Source: DATBHW01 sp046704085
GTDB taxonomy: Bacteria; Chloroflexota; Ktedonobacteria; Ktedonobacterales; DATBGS01
Assembly: GCA_046704085.1 (NCBI GenBank)
Contig: JBJKSJ010000251.1
Coordinates: forward strand, 1 to 64,000
Length of the DNA stretch: 64,000 nt
Direction: 5' to 3'
Shown here: positions 8,072 to 17,131 of the stretch, piece after piece
Position numbering within the stretch: position 1 is the first letter of the stretch
Layout of the letters: the number at the start of each line of letters is the position of its first letter
Translations under genes and position numbers: made by a program
The notes under the pieces: model-generated
What the model saw: only the letters and a program-made list of their open reading frames with translations
What the model was told of the DNA's origin: nothing
The model's database searches: none

Positions 8072-8995
8072 TTATGTCGCCTGGCGGCGCCTCTGAGTGA
8101 AGATATGGCTGAGCATTCTGTAGGTAAGTTTCGCGGCAAGAAAGTCTGGGTGGCTGAGTCCAGCGATGGGGGCTAATTCAACGATATCCAGTCCAACAAT
8201 CTGCTTGCGCTCTGCAATGCGTTGAAAGGCGTGCAAGAAATCGTACCACCCTATGCCTCCAGGTTCAGGGGTCCCCACCGCAGGCATGTAAGCAGGATCA
8301 AACACATCCAGGTCTACGGTCACGTAGACGCGCTGGGGCAGTTGATCCAACACAACGTCAAGTCGCATTTCGCCAAGCTGATGCGCCCAGACAATTTCGA
8401 GTGGTGGGTGAATCGCGCGAATATCAGCCATCTCTTCCGGGCTGATGCTGCGGATGCCCAATTCCAACGCTCGGATGCCGGGGATTTCCAGAGAGCGTCT
8501 CATTGCACAGGCATGGCTGAGCGGCGTTCCCTCGTAGCTGGCGCGCATATCGGCATGCGCATCAAAGCTGATCAGGCCCATGGGGGCAAAACCTGCCTTT
8601 TGCTGGATAGCACGTAAGCAGGCTGGCGTGAGCGAATGCTCGCCGCCAAGAGTGACAGGGAGCTTGCCGAGCGCGAGGACTGCCGCTACGGCCTGTTCTG
8701 TATGCTTGAGCGCCGCTTCGTGTGACAACCCGACATAGGAGAGCGCAGGCCAGGTAGCGATGCTATCGCTCATGGGTGTCCAGTCGAGGACTTCGTCATA
8801 GAGATCCATCTGGGTGGAGGCGGCAATGATAGCTGCTGGACCCTGATTGGTCCCCTTGCCATAGCAGACGGTATATTCGAGCGGCGCGGGGATAATAACT
8901 GCCGAAGCCGTTTCTAGATTCCCCCAGGATTCTGGCGGATCACCGAATTGCATGGTCGGTTGTGTGACTGCTGTCGGCAGGTGTTGTTCGCTCAT
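8072..8995 (-). CDS. speB: agmatinase (ureohydrolase family)
   Basis: Hydrolyses agmatine to putrescine and urea in polyamine synthesis. At 307 residues it is standard length. The binuclear Mn2+ ligands are visible in L-G-G-E-H-S, S-F-D-A-H-A-D-M-R and V-D-L-D-V-F-D-P-A-Y-M-P. The last motif, followed by P-E-P-G-G, is typical of agmatinase rather than arginase. The start at 8995 overlaps the 3' end of the XRE regulator by 56 bases. A second Met at residue 15 (8953) would reduce the overlap, but the residues between read as plausible N-terminus. Guanidinobutyrase or a related ureohydrolase remains possible. Confidence 0.85.
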   Translation of the reverse strand: MSEQHLPTAVTQPTMQFGDPPESWGNLETASAVIIPAPLEYTVCYGKGTNQGPAAIIAASTQMDLYDEVLDWTPMSDSIATWPALSYVGLSHEAALKHTEQAVAAVLALGKLPVTLGGEHSLTPACLRAIQQKAGFAPMGLISFDAHADMRASYEGTPLSHACAMRRSLEIPGIRALELGIRSISPEEMADIRAIHPPLEIVWAHQLGEMRLDVVLDQLPQRVYVTVDLDVFDPAYMPAVGTPEPGGIGWYDFLHAFQRIAERKQIVGLDIVELAPIAGLSHPDFLAAKLTYRMLSHIFTQRRRQAT

Positions 8996-9692
8996 TCTCG
9001 TATGTTCCCGTGTTCAAAAGAAGCTGGATAGCAGCTCTCGTAAAAAGATCGGCGGGGCGCTGTATACCAAACTGGTCAAGTCGAGTGGAACCCTGGGTGT
9101 AGCGGATGGCTTCTCCTGGACAGATAGGCGGGAGACGCCGCAGCCACCCCTCTTGTTCAAGCCGTGAAAGCGCCTCGTGACTGACGCTCTCTGTACCACA
9201 TGCGCGGGCCAAGACGGCGAGTGTTGGTGGGCCAAGGCCACTGCTCTCCAAAATCCTGAGTGCGAGGACGATCTCCCAATCAGCCCAACTGGAAGGAAGG
9301 TTCCCTGCGTGGGTTTCGGGGACGCTGATAGCAGGACTGGAAGATAAAAAAGCGCCAGGTCCAGGAAAGCTCATCGCGCGACCTGCTATTTTGGGTGATT
9401 CTCCTCCTAGCAGCAACCCTGGCGTGGGGAGACCACCAGCCGGATCGATGTGCTGGATTAGTGGCAGGGTGGAGGGCAAAGCCCGTGCCAGGGCTGCCAA
9501 GGTTGCTCGTGAAGGATTGGCCGCCGATGGGTGGGCGGATTCCAATTTTGAGAGATAGCCCTTCGATAGCCCGGATCGTTCTGCAAGCTCGTTCAAGCTC
9601 AGGCCCGCTACCTGGCGAGCCATCCGCAGGAGCAGCCCCCATCTCGCGGCCCAGATTCCCTTTGTCTGCTGTTGGGTGGGTAGAGTTTCCAT
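8940..9692 (-). CDS. XRE-family transcriptional regulator
   Basis: A 250-residue protein with a Cro/C1-type helix-turn-helix at about residues 20-75 (M-A-R-Q-V-A-G-L-S-L-N-E-L-A-E-R-S-G-L-S-K-G-Y-L-S-K-L-E). It also has a C-terminal winged-helix-like segment (S-H-E-A-L-S-R-L-E-Q-E-G-W-L). The start at 9692 follows GAAGGA; an earlier ATG has no ribosome site. A TGC-TATACT extended -10 sits about 30 bases upstream on the minus strand. The gene overlaps the agmatinase start by 56 bases, so the two are co-transcribed and probably coupled. It may control the agmatinase or its own operon; the ligand is unknown. Confidence 0.75.
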   Translation of the reverse strand: METLPTQQQTKGIWAARWGLLLRMARQVAGLSLNELAERSGLSKGYLSKLESAHPSAANPSRATLAALARALPSTLPLIQHIDPAGGLPTPGLLLGGESPKIAGRAMSFPGPGAFLSSSPAISVPETHAGNLPSSWADWEIVLALRILESSGLGPPTLAVLARACGTESVSHEALSRLEQEGWLRRLPPICPGEAIRYTQGSTRLDQFGIQRPADLFTRAAIQLLLNTGTYENERTTPADSSHTTDHAIR

Positions 9693-9941
9693 TGTTCCTT
9701 CGCATTCTGTTGGTGCAGGCTCAGTATAGCACAAGGATCGCCTCTCTGTTCCTGAATCCTGCGCGTAAAGTCTGTGGATTGGTAGCAGCCTTCAGAATAG
9801 ACCGCATATCGGCGTCAGTGTAGTAGTGATCGGGGTATATCCCTTGCGAAGAAAAGAAAGGGTAAGGGTGCTCTATGATACTCTCAATACCTGTTGTCTG
9901 CTGATTGGGATACAGTTTCCCTGAACATACGAGGAGAATCT

Positions 9942-10838
9942 ATGCAAGGATCAACACCTGGAGAGGTGTTTCGCCTTCCAGATGGGCGGGCGTTGGGCTT
10001 TGCTCAATTTGGCGCCCCTGCTGGGCAGCCGCTTATCTTCTTTCACGGTCTTGGGGCTTCACGGCTCACACGTCATCCTGATGATTCGATAGCGCAGTTG
10101 CTGGGGGTTCGCCTCATTACGGTTGATCGTCCAGGCATTGGCTTCTCTAGTCCTCAGCCTGGCCGTACATTGTTGGATTGGCCCGATGATGTGGGCAAGC
10201 TTGCCGATGTGTTGGGGATCGACCAGTTTGCAGTGCTTGGATGGTCTGGGGGCGGAGCGCATGCCCTGGCTTGCGCTTATAAAATGCCGGGGCGGCTCTC
10301 TGGTGTCGGTGTGGTGAGTGGTGGTGCGCCCCTGGTTGCTTCGGGACAGGTGGATTACCTGACACCCCAGTGGCGAGGCGTGGGTCATCTCATGCGCTAT
10401 ACCCCCTGGATCGCCCGATTGTTTGCCTGGCAGCAAGGACGCCAGGTTCACCACCACCCATGCCAGGTTGTTGAGCGAATCATTGCGCGGTTTCCCCGCT
10501 CAGATCGAGCCGTTCTGGCTGATGGGCGCATGCGCGCTATGATGCTGGAAACAACAGTGGAACTTTATCGCCAGGGCAGCCGAGGCTTCTATGATGATAT
10601 GTTTGTGCTGTCGCGTCCCTGGGGGTTTCGTCTCGAGGATATTCGCTGTGATGTGTATCTCTGGCATGGTGAAGAAGATACGCTTCTTGCTCCGGCATTT
10701 GCACGCTACCTCGCGCAAGCATTGCCCCATAGCCACATCACTTTTTATCCAGGCGAAGGGCATTTTCTGCTGCTTGCGCATTGGCAGGATTTGCTCAGAA
10801 CATTGACAGTACCGCAACGTGTCAACGCCGCCAGATAG
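9942..10838 (+). CDS. alpha/beta-hydrolase fold protein
   Basis: A 298-residue soluble alpha/beta hydrolase. It shows the oxyanion-region motif F-F-H-G-L-G-A-S near residue 35 and the nucleophile elbow L-G-W-S-G-G-G near 108. A D-R-P-G-I-G-F-S stretch follows the second strand, and the catalytic His is in G-E-G-H-F-L-L near 283. An acidic residue before the His (E-E-D-T-L-L) is probably the third member of the triad. The start follows GAGGAG; the frame is open 48 bases further upstream without a ribosome site. The substrate cannot be told; it resembles generic esterase or lactonase members. Single gene. Confidence 0.8.
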   Translation: MQGSTPGEVFRLPDGRALGFAQFGAPAGQPLIFFHGLGASRLTRHPDDSIAQLLGVRLITVDRPGIGFSSPQPGRTLLDWPDDVGKLADVLGIDQFAVLGWSGGGAHALACAYKMPGRLSGVGVVSGGAPLVASGQVDYLTPQWRGVGHLMRYTPWIARLFAWQQGRQVHHHPCQVVERIIARFPRSDRAVLADGRMRAMMLETTVELYRQGSRGFYDDMFVLSRPWGFRLEDIRCDVYLWHGEEDTLLAPAFARYLAQALPHSHITFYPGEGHFLLLAHWQDLLRTLTVPQRVNAAR

Positions 10839-10908
10839 TTTGGGGCAGACCAATCGCGCTTCGTAGGTTCTCTTCTATCAGGCGTGTTCTCCAGGGCAGC
10901 GATCAAGA

Positions 10909-11553
10909 TCACCATTGATCCCAATGAACGATGGAGTCTAGTGGTTCACGTTGAGCCGGAGAGAAGTCGGTCCCTTTGGTGTAGGCCACCGGGATCATCG
11001 CGGCCTGGGTGATCTTCTCATAAGGGATGCCAAGCACCTGGGCAGCATCTTGCTCGAAGAAGAGGTGAATGGTTGTCCAGGCGCCACCCAGGCCGCGCGC
11101 GCGTGCAGCGAGCATGAAGCTCCACGCGGCAGGCAGGATCGATCCCCATGCGCCAGCCTGTTCACGGCTTGATTTACCCTCCAGGCGGCCTTTGATGCAA
11201 GGAATGACCAGAACCGGCGCTTCGTGCAGATGGGCAGCCAGGTAATCTGAAGAGTCGATGACGCGCTGCAACGTTTGCTCGCGCGGAGATTCCCCCAATG
11301 CCTTGGGAACGGCGCCAGCGCGATAGACCTCGTAGCCGCGTCGGTAGATGTCGCCAAGCGCCTGGCGCCTGGTGGGGTCAATGATGACGACAAAATGCCA
11401 TTGCTGACGATTGCCGCCTGTGGGAGCTTGAACAGCGACCTCCAGGCACTCTTTGATAACTGCTGGCTCAACGGGACGAGCAAAGTCAAGGCGTTTGCGC
11501 ACGGACCGAGTGGTAGTCAGTACTTCGTCGGCAGTAAGATTGATCAATGGCAT
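10909..11553 (-). CDS. nitroreductase-family FMN oxidoreductase
   Basis: A 214-residue flavoprotein of the nitroreductase superfamily. It has the N-terminal FMN-phosphate motif T-T-R-S-V-R-K-R-L-D, Q-A-P-T-G-G-N-R-Q-Q-W-H-F in the second FMN site, and a C-terminal R-G-L-G-G-A-W-T followed by G-I-P. Such enzymes use NAD(P)H to reduce nitroaromatics, enones or quinones. The start at 11553 is behind AGAGGGAG. The MDR dehydrogenase begins its 3' end 39 bases upstream on the same strand, so the two may be co-transcribed. Confidence 0.85.
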   Translation of the reverse strand: MPLINLTADEVLTTTRSVRKRLDFARPVEPAVIKECLEVAVQAPTGGNRQQWHFVVIIDPTRRQALGDIYRRGYEVYRAGAVPKALGESPREQTLQRVIDSSDYLAAHLHEAPVLVIPCIKGRLEGKSSREQAGAWGSILPAAWSFMLAARARGLGGAWTTIHLFFEQDAAQVLGIPYEKITQAAMIPVAYTKGTDFSPAQREPLDSIVHWDQW

Positions 11554-11591
11554 ACAGGGTCTCCCTCTTGATTCTGTCGCATCAGCCGCTT

Positions 11592-12560
11592 CTAGGCGAT
11601 GGAAAGTTGTACTTTGAGCATCCCATGCTCTGCGGCGCATGCAAATGCTTCTACCCCGCGCTCAAGCGGATAGGTAGCGCCTAATAACGGGGTTACGCTG
11701 ATGCGCTGCTGCGCCAGTGCGCGCAGCGCGGGTTCAAACGGCCCGCAGCGCGAGCCAACAACGGTTATTTCATCAACAACAAATGGCGCCAGGTCGATGG
11801 CGGCTCTCCGAGCTACCGTGCTTTTCAGAATGATGGTTCCGCGTGGTCTGACAAGCTGCCTGGCTATTTCCAGGCCAGATACGCTGCCTGTGCATTCGAT
11901 AACAAGGTCAAAGTCGGGAGATGACTGCTCTGCCTGCTGATCTGCCGTTCGTGTTTCCAGCCCCAGGCTTCTAGCGAGCGCCAGTTTCTCAGCATGCCGA
12001 CCCTGGAGGGTTACATGCGCGCCCGCGAGCCGCAGGACCTGGGCCGCTAGCAACCCCAATTTTCCATCCCCTAGCACTAATACAGAACTGGTTGGGCGTA
12101 CCTGTACTTGTTCCAGCATCTCAAAACATGCAGCAAGTGGTTCAACGAAGGTGGCATCGGTATCAGGGATGCTCTCCGGGACCAGATGAAGGTTCTCAAC
12201 CGGAAGCGTTACATATTCGGCAAAAGCGCCGTCTTTCTGAAGGATGCCCAGTACCCGTCGCTCCTGACAGTGCGTTCGCATGCCACTGCGACAGCGGGGG
12301 CAGACGCCGCAACTGATATTGATTTCGCCCACAACGCGCCGCCCGATCAGGTCGGGTTGGGAAGCACATAGCTCCACCTGGCCGACAAACTCGTGGCCGG
12401 GCACCCCCGTGAAGCCTTTGTACCCTTGTTGAAGCTCCAGGTCGGTATGGCAAATCCCGGCACGCTGGACGCGGATGAGCGCCTCGCCAGCTAAGGGAAC
12501 TGGGCGTGGGCAATCACGCATAAACCGGATAGTGCCATTCGAGAGCGAGAGCGCATTCAT
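11592..12560 (-). CDS. zinc-dependent MDR alcohol dehydrogenase
   Basis: A medium-chain dehydrogenase/reductase of about 322 residues. It shows the catalytic-zinc motif G-I-C-H-T-D-L near residue 35 and P-G-H-E-F-V-G. Four structural-zinc cysteines lie in C-G-V-C-P-R-C-R-S-G-M-R-T-H-C, and a Rossmann stretch L-V-L-G-D-G-K-L-G-L-L-A near 150 is a variant of GxGxxG. Both zinc sites look intact. I start at 12560 because M-N-A-L-S-L aligns with the usual M-K-A-L-V-L start and AGAAAG precedes it. ATGs at 12605 and 12623 would add 15 or 21 residues. The alcohol or polyol substrate is unknown. Confidence 0.82.
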   Translation of the reverse strand: MNALSLSNGTIRFMRDCPRPVPLAGEALIRVQRAGICHTDLELQQGYKGFTGVPGHEFVGQVELCASQPDLIGRRVVGEINISCGVCPRCRSGMRTHCQERRVLGILQKDGAFAEYVTLPVENLHLVPESIPDTDATFVEPLAACFEMLEQVQVRPTSSVLVLGDGKLGLLAAQVLRLAGAHVTLQGRHAEKLALARSLGLETRTADQQAEQSSPDFDLVIECTGSVSGLEIARQLVRPRGTIILKSTVARRAAIDLAPFVVDEITVVGSRCGPFEPALRALAQQRISVTPLLGATYPLERGVEAFACAAEHGMLKVQLSIA

Positions 12561-12673
12561 GGCAAAGGCTTTCTGTAGTGGCATCGGAGAACGCTGGGTG
12601 TTCATTTTGAGGCACTCTATCATGCCACACTCGTCAACGCAAGGGCCACGCCATAAAAACTGTCGCGCGCCGA

Positions 12674-12702
12674 TTGAAAGCCGTGTGTCTATGTGCTATC
12701 AT
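12674..12702 (+). promoter_or_regulatory. sigma-70 type promoter of the aminotransferase gene
   Basis: TTGAAA (12674-12679), 17-base spacer, TATCAT (12697-12702) with a TGC extended -10, about 100 bases before the start codon. Confidence 0.55.
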
Positions 12703-12804
12703 TGAGACATCGCCAGGGAGAGGCGAGAAGCGGCTGGCATATGGGAAGGCATGACAAGGCGCTGTCTCAAAAGCTTGTGGGCAGAGAAGATTCGAGGAGC
12801 AGGC

Positions 12805-13980
12805 ATGGACCATGTTATCAAGCGAGAACTTCTGAGCGAGCGTGTTCGCCTGGTCAAGCCCTCAGGGATTCGGAAATTCTTCGATATTGTGGCGGGCATG
12901 CCTGAGGTGATCTCGCTGGGGGTGGGTGAACCTGATTTTGTCACACCGGAACATATTCGCCGCGCTGGCATTGCTTCAGTAGAGGCCGGTGAGACGCACT
13001 ACACCTCCAACTATGGTATCCCTCAACTCCGCCAGGCAATTGCCCGGCATCTTCGCCACCTGTATGAAATCGACTATGATCCACTCCATGAGATTTTTGT
13101 GACGGTGGGGGTGAGCGAGGGGGTTGATGCTGCGTTGCGCGCCCTTGTCGATCCTGGTGATGAGGTTGTGACGCCCGACCCTGGCTATGTTGCTTACGAG
13201 GCAGGCATTGTCTTTGCTGGAGGAGTATCAGTACCTGTACCCAGCTATGCCCAGGATAACTTTGAGGTGAAAGCGACTGCGATTGAGGCGGCCATTACCC
13301 CGCGTACCAAAGCTCTTCTCTTCGGCAACCCCAATAATCCGACCGGCGGCGTGATTGGACGGCAAGAGCTAGAGGCGATTGCTGATGTGGCGCGGCGGCA
13401 TGACTTGATTGTGATTGTCGATGAGGTATACAGTCGGCTCACCTATGAGCTGGAGCATACGTGCATCGCTGCTTTACCGGGGATGCGCGAGCGCACTGTG
13501 CTGCTGGATGGCTTCTCGAAGGCGTATGCGATGACTGGCTGGCGAATTGGCTACGTGGCCGCGCCTCAGTCAATTTTGGATGCGATGCTGAAGATTCATC
13601 AGTATACGATCATGTGCGCTGCAACGATGAGCCAGGCAGCTGCGCTGGAGGCGCTGCTGCATGGTGAGGCGGATGTGCAGCGTATGGTAGCGAGCTATGC
13701 TGAGCGCCGCAGGGTGATGGTCGATGGCTTGAATCAGATCGGGCTGACTTGTAGCGACCCCAAAGGCGCCTTTTACGCCTTCCCAGCGATTTCGCGCACC
13801 AACATGACCTCGGAGGAGTTTGCTGAGCGCCTCCTCTTTGAGGAGAAGGTGGCAGTCGTCCCTGGGGATGCTTTTGGCGCGGCTGGTGAAGGCTTTGTGC
13901 GCTGCGCTTATTGCACGGCACAGGAAAAGATCGAGGAGGCGCTGGAGCGCATGGGTCGCTTTGTAAAGCGCCATTCATGA
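12805..13980 (+). CDS. class I/II PLP-dependent aminotransferase
   Basis: A 391-residue fold-type I aminotransferase. Visible blocks are L-G-V-G-E-P-D-F near residue 40, the cofactor stretch V-T-V-G-V-S-E-G, N-P-N-N-P-T-G-G near 178, V-D-E-V-Y-S, and the PLP-lysine motif G-F-S-K-A-Y-A-M-T-G-W-R-I-G-Y near 240. Close relatives are aspartate aminotransferases and N-acetyl-LL-diaminopimelate (PatA-type) aminotransferases. Sequence alone does not settle the amino donor. The start at 12805 is behind GAGGAG. Followed after about 100 bases by gatB. Confidence 0.88.
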   Translation: MDHVIKRELLSERVRLVKPSGIRKFFDIVAGMPEVISLGVGEPDFVTPEHIRRAGIASVEAGETHYTSNYGIPQLRQAIARHLRHLYEIDYDPLHEIFVTVGVSEGVDAALRALVDPGDEVVTPDPGYVAYEAGIVFAGGVSVPVPSYAQDNFEVKATAIEAAITPRTKALLFGNPNNPTGGVIGRQELEAIADVARRHDLIVIVDEVYSRLTYELEHTCIAALPGMRERTVLLDGFSKAYAMTGWRIGYVAAPQSILDAMLKIHQYTIMCAATMSQAAALEALLHGEADVQRMVASYAERRRVMVDGLNQIGLTCSDPKGAFYAFPAISRTNMTSEEFAERLLFEEKVAVVPGDAFGAAGEGFVRCAYCTAQEKIEEALERMGRFVKRHS

Positions 13981-14032
13981 TGCGCTCGCAGACGTTGCAG
14001 AGAATAAATTAAGAAGCGGAGCCATGTTATAG

Positions 14033-14055
14033 CCAGAGAGCGGTGTACTCTCTGG
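14033..14055. other. hairpin in the gatB leader
   Basis: Perfect 8-bp stem CCAGAGAG / CTCTCTGG with a 7-base loop, ending 22 bases before the gatB start. It may be the end of the aminotransferase transcript or a leader structure; there is no T-run. Confidence 0.4.
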
Positions 14056-14077
14056 TGTCAAAGTCAATGAGGCTGTG

Positions 14078-15565
14078 ATGGCGATACTCTCTGCTGTGGA
14101 TTATGAAGTGGTGATTGGGTTGGAGGTCCACGCTCAACTGCTCACCGCGAGCAAGATGTTCTGCCGGTGTAGCGCCAGCTATGCTGATGCTGCCCCCAAT
14201 ACGCATAACTGCCCCATTTGCATGGGACTGCCAGGGGTCTTGCCAGTCATCAATGAGCAAGCCGTTGAGTATACCGTGATGACGGCCCTGGCACTCAATT
14301 GCTCCATTCCATCTTTCTCCAAGTTTGATCGCAAGAACTACTTTTACCCTGACTTGCCGAAGGGCTATCAAATCTCCCAATATGATATTCCGCTGAGCCG
14401 CAATGGCTACCTGACGATCCGGCTAAAGGATGAAGAGAAGCGGATCGGTATTCACCGCGTTCACCTTGAAGAAGATACCGGGCGGCTGCTCCATCGTACT
14501 GGCCCCGATGGAGTGTCCTTCAGTCTGGTAGACCTCAATCGCGCTGGTGTGCCGCTCATCGAGATTGTCAGCGAACCAGATATGCGCTCATCGGAAGAAG
14601 CCCGGCTCTATCTGCAAAAGCTGCGGACGACGTTGGTCTATCTGGGCGTGTCGTCGGGGCGCATGGAAGAAGGAAGCCTGCGTTGTGACGCGAATGTCTC
14701 CGTTCGACCCGTAGGGGAAACACGCCTGGGCGTCAAGACAGAAATCAAGAATATGAACTCATTCCGTTCGGTGCAACGCGCGCTGGAGTATGAAGCTGCG
14801 CGGCAAATTGCCCTGCTGCACGAGGGAGGGGCGATCTCGCAGGAGACGCGTGGTTGGGTGGAGGGCAGAGGGATAACGGTCTCTCAGCGTAGTAAAGAAC
14901 ACGCGCATGATTACCGCTATTTCCCTGAGCCAGATTTGCCGCCGCTGGTACTAAGCCAGGAGTGGATCGAGGCCGTTCGCGCAAAGATGCCAGAGTTGCC
15001 TGATGCGCGGCGCCAGCGTTTTATTGAGCAGTACAATCTCTCTCCCTACGATGCTGAGGTCTTGACATCTGACAGGGCACTGGCTGATTATTTTGAACAA
15101 GCGGTTGGGCTGGCTCATGAGGGAACGCTGCCTGGCCGCGCCAAGGCAGTCGCAAACTGGATTACAGGCGATCTCTCGCGGCTCTTGAATGCTGCGGGCA
15201 AAGAGATAGGCGCGTGCCCTGTGACGCCGAACGGTTTAGCCGGGCTGATTGATCTGATCGCCCAGGAGCGCATCGGCGGCAATCAAGCCAAAGAGGTGTT
15301 GGAAAAAGCCTTCGCCAGCAGGCGCCAGCCAGTTGAGATCGTTGAACAAGAAGGGATCGCTCAAATGAGCGATCAGAACGAACTGGAGCGGCTCATTGAG
15401 GAAGTCCTGGCGGCCAGCCCCAAGGCGGTTGAAGATTTTCAGCGTGGTAAAGAATCTTCTGTCACCTGGCTGATCGGTCAGGTAATGAAGCGCAGCGCTG
15501 GGCGCGCCAAACCTGCATTGGTACGCCCGTTGCTGCTGGAAAAATTACAAGCCAAATCATCATAG
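14078..15565 (+). CDS. gatB: Asp-tRNA(Asn)/Glu-tRNA(Gln) amidotransferase subunit B
   Basis: GatB is the kinase/transamidation subunit that, with GatA and GatC, turns misacylated Glu-tRNA(Gln) or Asp-tRNA(Asn) into the correct form. The 495-residue protein begins with Y-E-V-V-I-G-L-E-V-H-A-Q-L near residue 8. It carries the zinc cysteines C-R-C and C-P-I-C, the D-R-K-N-Y-F-Y-P-D-L-P-K-G-Y-Q-I-S block and R-C-D-A-N-V-S. The C-terminal YqeY-like tRNA domain runs from about residue 350 to the end. gatA and gatC are not in the window. ATG 14078 follows TGAGG; a GTG one codon earlier is possible. Confidence 0.95.
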   Translation: MAILSAVDYEVVIGLEVHAQLLTASKMFCRCSASYADAAPNTHNCPICMGLPGVLPVINEQAVEYTVMTALALNCSIPSFSKFDRKNYFYPDLPKGYQISQYDIPLSRNGYLTIRLKDEEKRIGIHRVHLEEDTGRLLHRTGPDGVSFSLVDLNRAGVPLIEIVSEPDMRSSEEARLYLQKLRTTLVYLGVSSGRMEEGSLRCDANVSVRPVGETRLGVKTEIKNMNSFRSVQRALEYEAARQIALLHEGGAISQETRGWVEGRGITVSQRSKEHAHDYRYFPEPDLPPLVLSQEWIEAVRAKMPELPDARRQRFIEQYNLSPYDAEVLTSDRALADYFEQAVGLAHEGTLPGRAKAVANWITGDLSRLLNAAGKEIGACPVTPNGLAGLIDLIAQERIGGNQAKEVLEKAFASRRQPVEIVEQEGIAQMSDQNELERLIEEVLAASPKAVEDFQRGKESSVTWLIGQVMKRSAGRAKPALVRPLLLEKLQAKSS

Positions 15566-15690
15566 CTGGTGTCGGCTGCTGCGACGTCGGCGAGAACCGA
15601 TGGCAAAGGGCTTCTGCAAAACAGGAGCGAAACAATGGGGACTCCGGCGCAATGGTGCGCCATCACATTGTAGAGAAAGGGAACCCGGCA

Positions 15691-16959
15691 ATGCACAAAG
15701 CTGTGCCAGAATCGGCGCCAATCAACCCCTATCACATGGCGGTAGCTCAGTTTGACGTGGCTGCGGAGAAGTTGAATCTGAGCGAGGATATGCGTCAGGT
15801 TCTGCGCTATCCCAAGCGCGAATTGATCGTCAATTTCCCAGTGCGTATGGATAACGGCTCAATCCGCATGTTCACGGGCTTTCGTGTGCAGCATAACGTG
15901 AATCGTGGACCAGCCAAAGGGGGCATCCGCTTCAGCCCCGAAGTGACCCACGATGAGGTCAAAGCGCTTTCCATGTGGATGACGTGGAAGTGTGCAGTGG
16001 TAGGTATTCCCTATGGAGGCGCGAAGGGTGGCGTCATCTGCAACCCGAAAGAGATGAGCATTGGAGAGCTAGAGCGCCTCACCCGGCGCTATGCTACAGA
16101 GATTGCGATCTTGATCGGCCCCACGAGCGATATTCCTGCCCCTGACGTGAATACCAACTCCCAGGTGATGGCCTGGATTATGGATACCTACTCGATGCAC
16201 GCGGGCTATTCAGTTCCCGCAGTTGTGACTGGCAAGCCTCTGGCAATAGGAGGCAGCGAAGGGCGCAACGATGCAACCGCCAGTGGAGTGGTATCCGTAA
16301 TTAAGAAAGCGGCTCAACATCTGAACATGAAGCTGCCAGGATTGCGCGTAGCTATCCAGGGGTATGGGAACGCTGGAGCTATCGCGGCGCGCCTGCTGCA
16401 TGCTGAGGGGTGTAAGATCGTGGCGGTGAGTGATACGCAGGGGGGCATCTATAACGAGGCGGGGTTGGACCCATCCAGGGTTTCGCTGCACAAGCAGGAG
16501 CAAGGGACGGTGGTTGGCTTCCCTGGTACGCAGAAGGTAGGCATCCGCGAGGTGTTAGAGTTGCCTTGCGATATTCTTATTCCCGCTGCGACGGAGGGGA
16601 TGCTGACGATTGAGAACGCTGAGCGGGTTCAGGCAAAAATTGTCGCCGAGGCCGCCAATGGTCCCACGACGCCTGATGCGGATCGCATCTTCTACAAACG
16701 GGGGGTCTTTGTCATCCCTGATATTCTAGCGAATGCTGGAGGAGTGACCGTCAGCTACTTTGAGTGGGTGCAGGATCTTCAGAGCTTCTTCTGGAGCAAT
16801 GAGGAGATTGCAGCCAAGCTTGAGACGATCATGTCACGGGCTTTCCAGTCGGTCCTGGAGAAGTCGCTTGCCTATCAGTGCGATATGCGCACGGCGGCAT
16901 ACATGGTTGCCATTGCGCGTGTAGCCGAGGCGACCCAACTGCGCGGCATTTATCCGTGA
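15691..16959 (+). CDS. gdhA: glutamate dehydrogenase (Glu/Leu/Phe/Val family)
   Basis: A 422-residue NAD(P)-dependent glutamate dehydrogenase interconverting glutamate and 2-oxoglutarate plus ammonia. Substrate-site blocks are G-P-A-K-G-G-I-R-F-S, the catalytic Lys in P-Y-G-G-A-K-G-G-V, and A-P-D-V-N-T-N. The Rossmann domain has G-Y-G-N-A-G near residue 225. A-N-A-G-G-V-T-V-S-Y-F-E-W near 352 is typical of the hexameric bacterial type. The start at 15691 follows AAAGGGAA; the frame is open 39 bases further upstream. A strong hairpin follows the stop. Confidence 0.93.
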   Translation: MHKAVPESAPINPYHMAVAQFDVAAEKLNLSEDMRQVLRYPKRELIVNFPVRMDNGSIRMFTGFRVQHNVNRGPAKGGIRFSPEVTHDEVKALSMWMTWKCAVVGIPYGGAKGGVICNPKEMSIGELERLTRRYATEIAILIGPTSDIPAPDVNTNSQVMAWIMDTYSMHAGYSVPAVVTGKPLAIGGSEGRNDATASGVVSVIKKAAQHLNMKLPGLRVAIQGYGNAGAIAARLLHAEGCKIVAVSDTQGGIYNEAGLDPSRVSLHKQEQGTVVGFPGTQKVGIREVLELPCDILIPAATEGMLTIENAERVQAKIVAEAANGPTTPDADRIFYKRGVFVIPDILANAGGVTVSYFEWVQDLQSFFWSNEEIAAKLETIMSRAFQSVLEKSLAYQCDMRTAAYMVAIARVAEATQLRGIYP

Positions 16960-17004
16960 TAGTCCCCCAGAACCCTGGCTCTGGATCAAAGCAGAGCTAC
17001 TAGG

Positions 17005-17075
17005 AGAGGAGCCGCTGCTGGCTTCCAGCGGGTCTATTCCTCGCTGTATCTGTTCAGCAGCGGCTCCTCTTTCTT
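17005..17075 (+). terminator. long-stem terminator hairpin after gdhA
   Basis: Perfect 16-bp stem: 17005-17020 pairs with 17055-17070, followed by TTCTT. The 34-base loop contains a further CAGCG/CGCTG pairing. It sits 45 bases past the gdhA stop. Confidence 0.75.
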
Positions 17076-17131
17076 GGAATGTCGCGTTATGTGGCGCACG
17101 CGCCACAACAGTCTTCTACACGCTATTGCTT

